Assembly (NCBI RefSeq): GCF_009818105.1 | Contig: NZ_CP046564.1 | Span: forward strand, 620,001 to 684,000 | Source of the DNA: Bacillus sp. N1-1 | GTDB taxonomy: Bacteria > Bacillota > Bacilli > Bacillales > Guptibacillaceae | Length of the DNA: 64,000 nt | Direction of reading: 5' to 3' | Part shown: positions 60,858 to 64,000 of the stretch, in pieces | Numbering within the stretch: position 1 is the first letter of the stretch | How the letters are laid out: every line of letters starts with the position of its first letter | The notes under the pieces: generated by a model | Databases searched by the model: none | Told to the model about the DNA's origin: nothing | The model's input: only the letters and a program-made list of their open reading frames with translations | Program-made: the position numbers and the translations under genes

Positions 60858-61952
60858 ATGGCAGGACCAGAAGTGAAAGATCAATATAAGGTATCTCCAT
60901 TTCTCGTCTTTTATCTCGTCCATTCTGTCCAGGTAGGCGTGGGGGTAATGGGATTTCAACGAATTAGCACCCAATATGCAGGCAACGATGCCTGGATTTC
61001 TGTATTGGCTGCCGGGCTTAGCTTAAACCTTATTATTTTTCTGATTTATAAGATTATGATGAAAGAAAAGGGTGACCTCATCTCCTTACACCATAACCTT
61101 TTCGGAAAATGGATTGGAGGATTACTAAGCTTAATTGCCATCGCTTATTTCATTGCAATGGGTATAACGGTTCTACGAACGTATATTGAAGTAGTTCAAG
61201 TTTGGATGTTCCCAGATTTAAATAAGTGGATTTTTGGAACAGTGTTTTTACTCCTCGTTTACTATTGTTTATCTGGAGGTTTTCGAGTGGTAGCTGGGAT
61301 CTCCTTTTTTGGTGTGGTCATTCCTTTTTACCTGGTTCTTACCATGATATTTCCTTTGTTTTATGGGCATTTTCGTGATCTACTTCCAATCTTCAATCAT
61401 TCCTTAATGGAGATGTATGAGGGAGTAAAAGGAGCGTCTCTTTCCTATTTAGGTTTTACAACTCTTTTTATGTATTTGCCGTTTATCAAAGAGCCAGAAA
61501 AATCCCATCGCTGGGCGCAAGGTGGACATTTATTGACTGTTTTTATTTATACGGCTGTCATGATCACGACAATCGCGTTCTTTAGTCCTGAACAACTCCA
61601 AAGAACGATCTGGGCAACATTAACGACTTGGAAAATTGCTGAAATGCCTTTTGTACAGAGATTTGAATATATCGGAATTGCTTCATGGGCACTTGTGATC
61701 TTACCGAATCTTTGCATTACCATATGGGCTGCTGGTAGAGGGATTAGAAGGTTGTCAAGAGTTAGTCAGCAAAACGTAACCATTCCAATACTAGTCCTGA
61801 TCTTAATTAGTAGCAGTTTGTTTGCTCGACGAGAAAGTATCGACCTTTTGAACCAATATACAAGTAAGATCGGTTTCTATTTTGTCTATATTTATGTTCC
61901 ATTTGTATTTGTCTTTCAGTACATCAAAAGTAAGGTGGGAAGATCGGGATGA
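60858..61952 (+). CDS. Spore germination permease-like protein, GerAB family (operon 2)
   Basis: 364 residues, ten membrane helices, starting VSPFLVFYLVHSVQVGVGVMGF (in part), the GerAB pattern. AAAGGAG precedes the ATG. It overlaps the next gene by four bases (ATGA). Confidence 0.9.
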   Translation: MAGPEVKDQYKVSPFLVFYLVHSVQVGVGVMGFQRISTQYAGNDAWISVLAAGLSLNLIIFLIYKIMMKEKGDLISLHHNLFGKWIGGLLSLIAIAYFIAMGITVLRTYIEVVQVWMFPDLNKWIFGTVFLLLVYYCLSGGFRVVAGISFFGVVIPFYLVLTMIFPLFYGHFRDLLPIFNHSLMEMYEGVKGASLSYLGFTTLFMYLPFIKEPEKSHRWAQGGHLLTVFIYTAVMITTIAFFSPEQLQRTIWATLTTWKIAEMPFVQRFEYIGIASWALVILPNLCITIWAAGRGIRRLSRVSQQNVTIPILVLILISSSLFARRESIDLLNQYTSKIGFYFVYIYVPFVFVFQYIKSKVGRSG

Positions 61953-63031
61953 CTCGACTGTTCATTTTCATCGTGAGTATCATACTCCTAACAGGATGTG
62001 TTCAAAAAAGTATCCTGGATGATATTCAAATGGTTACGATTATTGGCTATGATCTTCCTGAAAAAGAAAGCGAGGAAGGTCTTATCAAAGGGATTGCAGT
62101 AGCCCCTCAATATCAAGCTGATGGAAAAATTGATAATAGTGTTTTTGTTCAAACAGCAGCACTTAGTAAAGAAATACGAAGTCAATACAACTCAGAATCC
62201 CCAAAACCATTTGTTAGTGGTAAACTGGAAGTCGCGCTTTTTAGTAAAGACATTGCGGAGACAGAAGGCATAATCGAATTAGTAGATACGCTTCAAAGAG
62301 ATCCTTCGATAGGATCGAGAGTTTTTTTAGGGATTTCAAGTAGTGATATGGAAACGTTACTAAGGACAAACTATGGCAATGTAGACACAGGTGCATTTAT
62401 TCATGATACCCTGGCCCACAATAGCAAGCACGGAATGCTCCCAGAAACAAACCTTCATGATTTTTTATATAATTATTATTCTGAAGGATATGATCCTTTC
62501 CTCCCTCTAGTTGAACTTGATGAAGATAAAGTGAAAATCATTGGGCTTGCTCTATTTCAAGGAGATCGAATGGTTGATTCAATTGATGCCAAACATCTTT
62601 TTACGTTTAAAGTTCTTCATCAGAAATTTTCGAGTAATGATTCTTTTACTGTCAAAATGAATGAAGAGGAACATGCTGCTATATATAATATTGCTTCTAA
62701 GCGAAACCTAAACTTAAAAAAAGTGGGGAGTAATAAAATTGAAATTCATGGGGAAGTTCTTGGAGTTATTAAAGAATATTCCGGTCAAAAGCTTACTTCT
62801 GCTAAGTTAAAAGAAATTGAAGTGGCGATGGAAGAAGATATCGAAAAAAGGGGAATGGAAATGATTGAAGAATTTCAAACCCAAAATATTGATCCACTTG
62901 GACTTGGTAATGCCGTAAGAAGTGTCACGAGAGGAGATTTTAATAAGGAGGATTGGAGACAGCGGTATCCTGACATGGATATTACGTTTCAAATGAACGT
63001 AACGGTTACGGAATCTGGAGTGATTGAATAA
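61949..63031 (+). CDS. Spore germination lipoprotein, GerAC family (operon 2)
   Basis: 360 residues. Signal peptide ending LLTGC (Cys17), YDLPEKE region, then the Ger(x)C C-terminal domain ending DPLGLGNAVRSVTRGDF and a WRQRYPDMDI stretch. It completes a second full germinant receptor. An inverted-repeat terminator follows. Confidence 0.9.
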   Translation: MTRLFIFIVSIILLTGCVQKSILDDIQMVTIIGYDLPEKESEEGLIKGIAVAPQYQADGKIDNSVFVQTAALSKEIRSQYNSESPKPFVSGKLEVALFSKDIAETEGIIELVDTLQRDPSIGSRVFLGISSSDMETLLRTNYGNVDTGAFIHDTLAHNSKHGMLPETNLHDFLYNYYSEGYDPFLPLVELDEDKVKIIGLALFQGDRMVDSIDAKHLFTFKVLHQKFSSNDSFTVKMNEEEHAAIYNIASKRNLNLKKVGSNKIEIHGEVLGVIKEYSGQKLTSAKLKEIEVAMEEDIEKRGMEMIEEFQTQNIDPLGLGNAVRSVTRGDFNKEDWRQRYPDMDITFQMNVTVTESGVIE

Positions 63032-63035
63032 ATCA

Positions 63036-63077
63036 AAAACCCTGTCCGTACCATTGTTAAATACGTTACAGGGTTTT
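63036..63077 (+). terminator. Hairpin after gerA operon 2
   Basis: AAAACCCTGT pairs with ACAGGGTTTT across a 22-base loop; also usable by the convergent reductase gene. Confidence 0.65.
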
Positions 63078-63082
63078 CTGTG

Positions 63083-63631
63083 TCACTGTATTTCAATCTT
63101 TTTCTTAACTACTGACGTCAAGGAAACAAGCTCATTCACTACGATTGTAAGGCGTTCCTTTGCTTTTGTTTCAACCATATAGCCTTTCTCATCAAAGCAT
63201 GTTGGGTCTGCACAAAATTGATCTGGAAGGACGAGGGCATAAAGACCTCTCATAACGGTTCTCATATTATTAAGAGCATTAATGCCACCTTTTCCACCGC
63301 CGCCAACAGACGCTAAAGCGGTAGGCTTAGATTTGAAATGAGAACCTCCTAAGAAATCAAGGGCGTTTTTTAATGCTCCACTCATCCCGTTATGATACTC
63401 AGGTGAACAGATGACAAACGCATCTGCTTTTGTAGCATTGGTTATTAGTCGCTGGACTTCTGGATGATCCAGATCTTCTTTTCTCCCTTTAAATAACGGA
63501 AGGTCATGGAAGCCAGCATCGAATGTAAGGACCTCAATCCCTTTCTCGTCCAACTGATCAGTCACAGTGTTTGTTAAATTTCGTGTCATAGACTTGTCTC
63601 TAGGACTGCCGTTTATAACCATTACTTTCAT
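63083..63631 (-). CDS. NADPH-dependent FMN reductase
   Basis: 182 residues. Flavodoxin-like fold with the phosphate loop INGSPRDKSMTRNL (about 6-19), the CSPEYHNGMSGALKNALDFL motif (about 75-94) and GGGGKGG. It reduces FMN, quinones or azo compounds with NADPH. AAAGGAG precedes the ATG at 63631; an upstream frame to 63691 has no ribosome site. Confidence 0.9.
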   Translation of the reverse strand: MKVMVINGSPRDKSMTRNLTNTVTDQLDEKGIEVLTFDAGFHDLPLFKGRKEDLDHPEVQRLITNATKADAFVICSPEYHNGMSGALKNALDFLGGSHFKSKPTALASVGGGGKGGINALNNMRTVMRGLYALVLPDQFCADPTCFDEKGYMVETKAKERLTIVVNELVSLTSVVKKKIEIQ

Positions 63632-63764
63632 TGTGAAGCTCCTTTCTACTACCTCTATATTCTTTTCATACCTCAATTGTGAGTAAATCAATCTCCTATT
63701 AGTGTATTAAAAATCTGTGAAACTTGCATCCGAAATAAGGAGGGGAAATTCTCGTACTTTAGTC

Positions 63765-64000
63765 TTAGGAATCTTCAAACCAGTTGAATTTTGTTGCATA
63801 GAGAGCAGCTTGAGTTCGGTCGTGGAAATTGAGTTTTGATAGTATGCTACTCACATGTGTTTTAACGGTTTTTTCTGTGATATATAAAGCTGATGCGATT
63901 TCTTTATTGCTTTTTCCTAACGTGATTTCTCTTAATACATCTCTTTCCCTCGGGGTAAGCATGGAGAGTTTTCGCTCTTCTTCGGCCGGGTTTTTCTCAG
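63765..64000 (-). CDS. LuxR-type response regulator, C-terminal part (runs off the window)
   Basis: Open through the window edge in the minus strand; 78 residues are seen. [22 protein letters not shown] and [16 protein letters not shown] (in part) are the GerE/LuxR helix-turn-helix, close to LiaR/YhcZ/YfiK-type NarL regulators. The receiver domain would lie beyond 64000. The ATG at 63962 is internal, as upstream codons stay open and continue in an acidic linker. Confidence 0.87.
   Translation of the reverse strand, partial: EKNPAEEERKLSMLTPRERDVLREITLGKSNKEIASALYITEKTVKTHVSSILSKLNFHDRTQAALYATKFNWFEDS

Overview
The window comes from a low-GC, endospore-forming Gram-positive rod of the family Bacillaceae. 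Supporting signs are strong AGGAGG-type ribosome sites, GTG/TTG starts, two complete gerA-type germinant receptor operons, a spore-coat transglutaminase (tgl), a YteA-type sporulation protein, CtsR-controlled clpE, a GsiB-like KGG-repeat stress protein, a SigX/RsiX pair and an Arg T-box in front of argS. There are no rRNA or tRNA genes, CRISPR arrays, insertion sequences or prophage genes. It looks like ordinary chromosome. The genus cannot be fixed from the sequence; a halotolerant or marine bacillus is only a guess.

Layout. 0-6.2 kb: catabolic operon of thioesterase, leucine dehydrogenase, E1 alpha, E1 beta, E2 and E3, converting branched-chain amino acids to acyl-CoA. 6.2-8 kb: XRE-cupin regulator divergent from the azlCD branched-chain amino acid exporter. 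8-23 kb: housekeeping and hypothetical genes (HAD phosphatase, M48 protease, YueI-like, thioredoxin-like, DUF2254, phosphoglycerate-mutase-like, GNATs, cardiolipin synthase, AIM24, macro domain, GsiB-like, mnmH). 23.4-25.8 kb: clpE with CtsR boxes. 26-29.3 kb: a discrete two-gene operon of an ATP-grasp ligase and a 656-residue protein with a papain-like Cys/His/Asn signature, the best candidate here for an undescribed system. 29.4-34.4 kb: Dabb protein, oxidoreductase, Tyr-rich repeat protein, BsuPI lipoprotein, CoA-type NUDIX, MltG-like fragment. 34.4-36.2 kb: sigX-rsiX with an autoregulatory-type promoter. 36.3-45 kb: MFS transporter, GNAT, tgl with an unknown partner, two Dpp/Opp-type permeases (the first frameshifted), a second ECF sigma/anti-sigma pair and a CwlC-like amidase. 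45-48.8 kb: gerA operon 1 (minus strand). 49-53.9 kb: T-box-argS, yteA, a tandem intergenic repeat, ctaG. 54-57.5 kb: ArsR regulators with visible operators, three tiny membrane proteins, NUDIX, SDR, Sco. 57.6-59.2 kb: Thermus-type isocitrate dehydrogenase behind a strong sigma-A promoter and a leader terminator. 59.3-63 kb: gerA operon 2. 63-64 kb: FMN reductase and the C-terminal part of a LuxR-type response regulator running off the window.

Regulation is unusually readable: CtsR, SigB-like, three ECF-type promoters, CzrA-like and ArsR operators, a T-box and two leader terminators. Tail-to-tail gene junctions carry long near-perfect inverted repeats. Two genes look broken by single frameshifts (GNAT at 18.3-19.0 kb, permease at 40.2-41.1 kb). 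Starts were chosen from ribosome-site spacing, so several proteins are shorter than the longest open frame.
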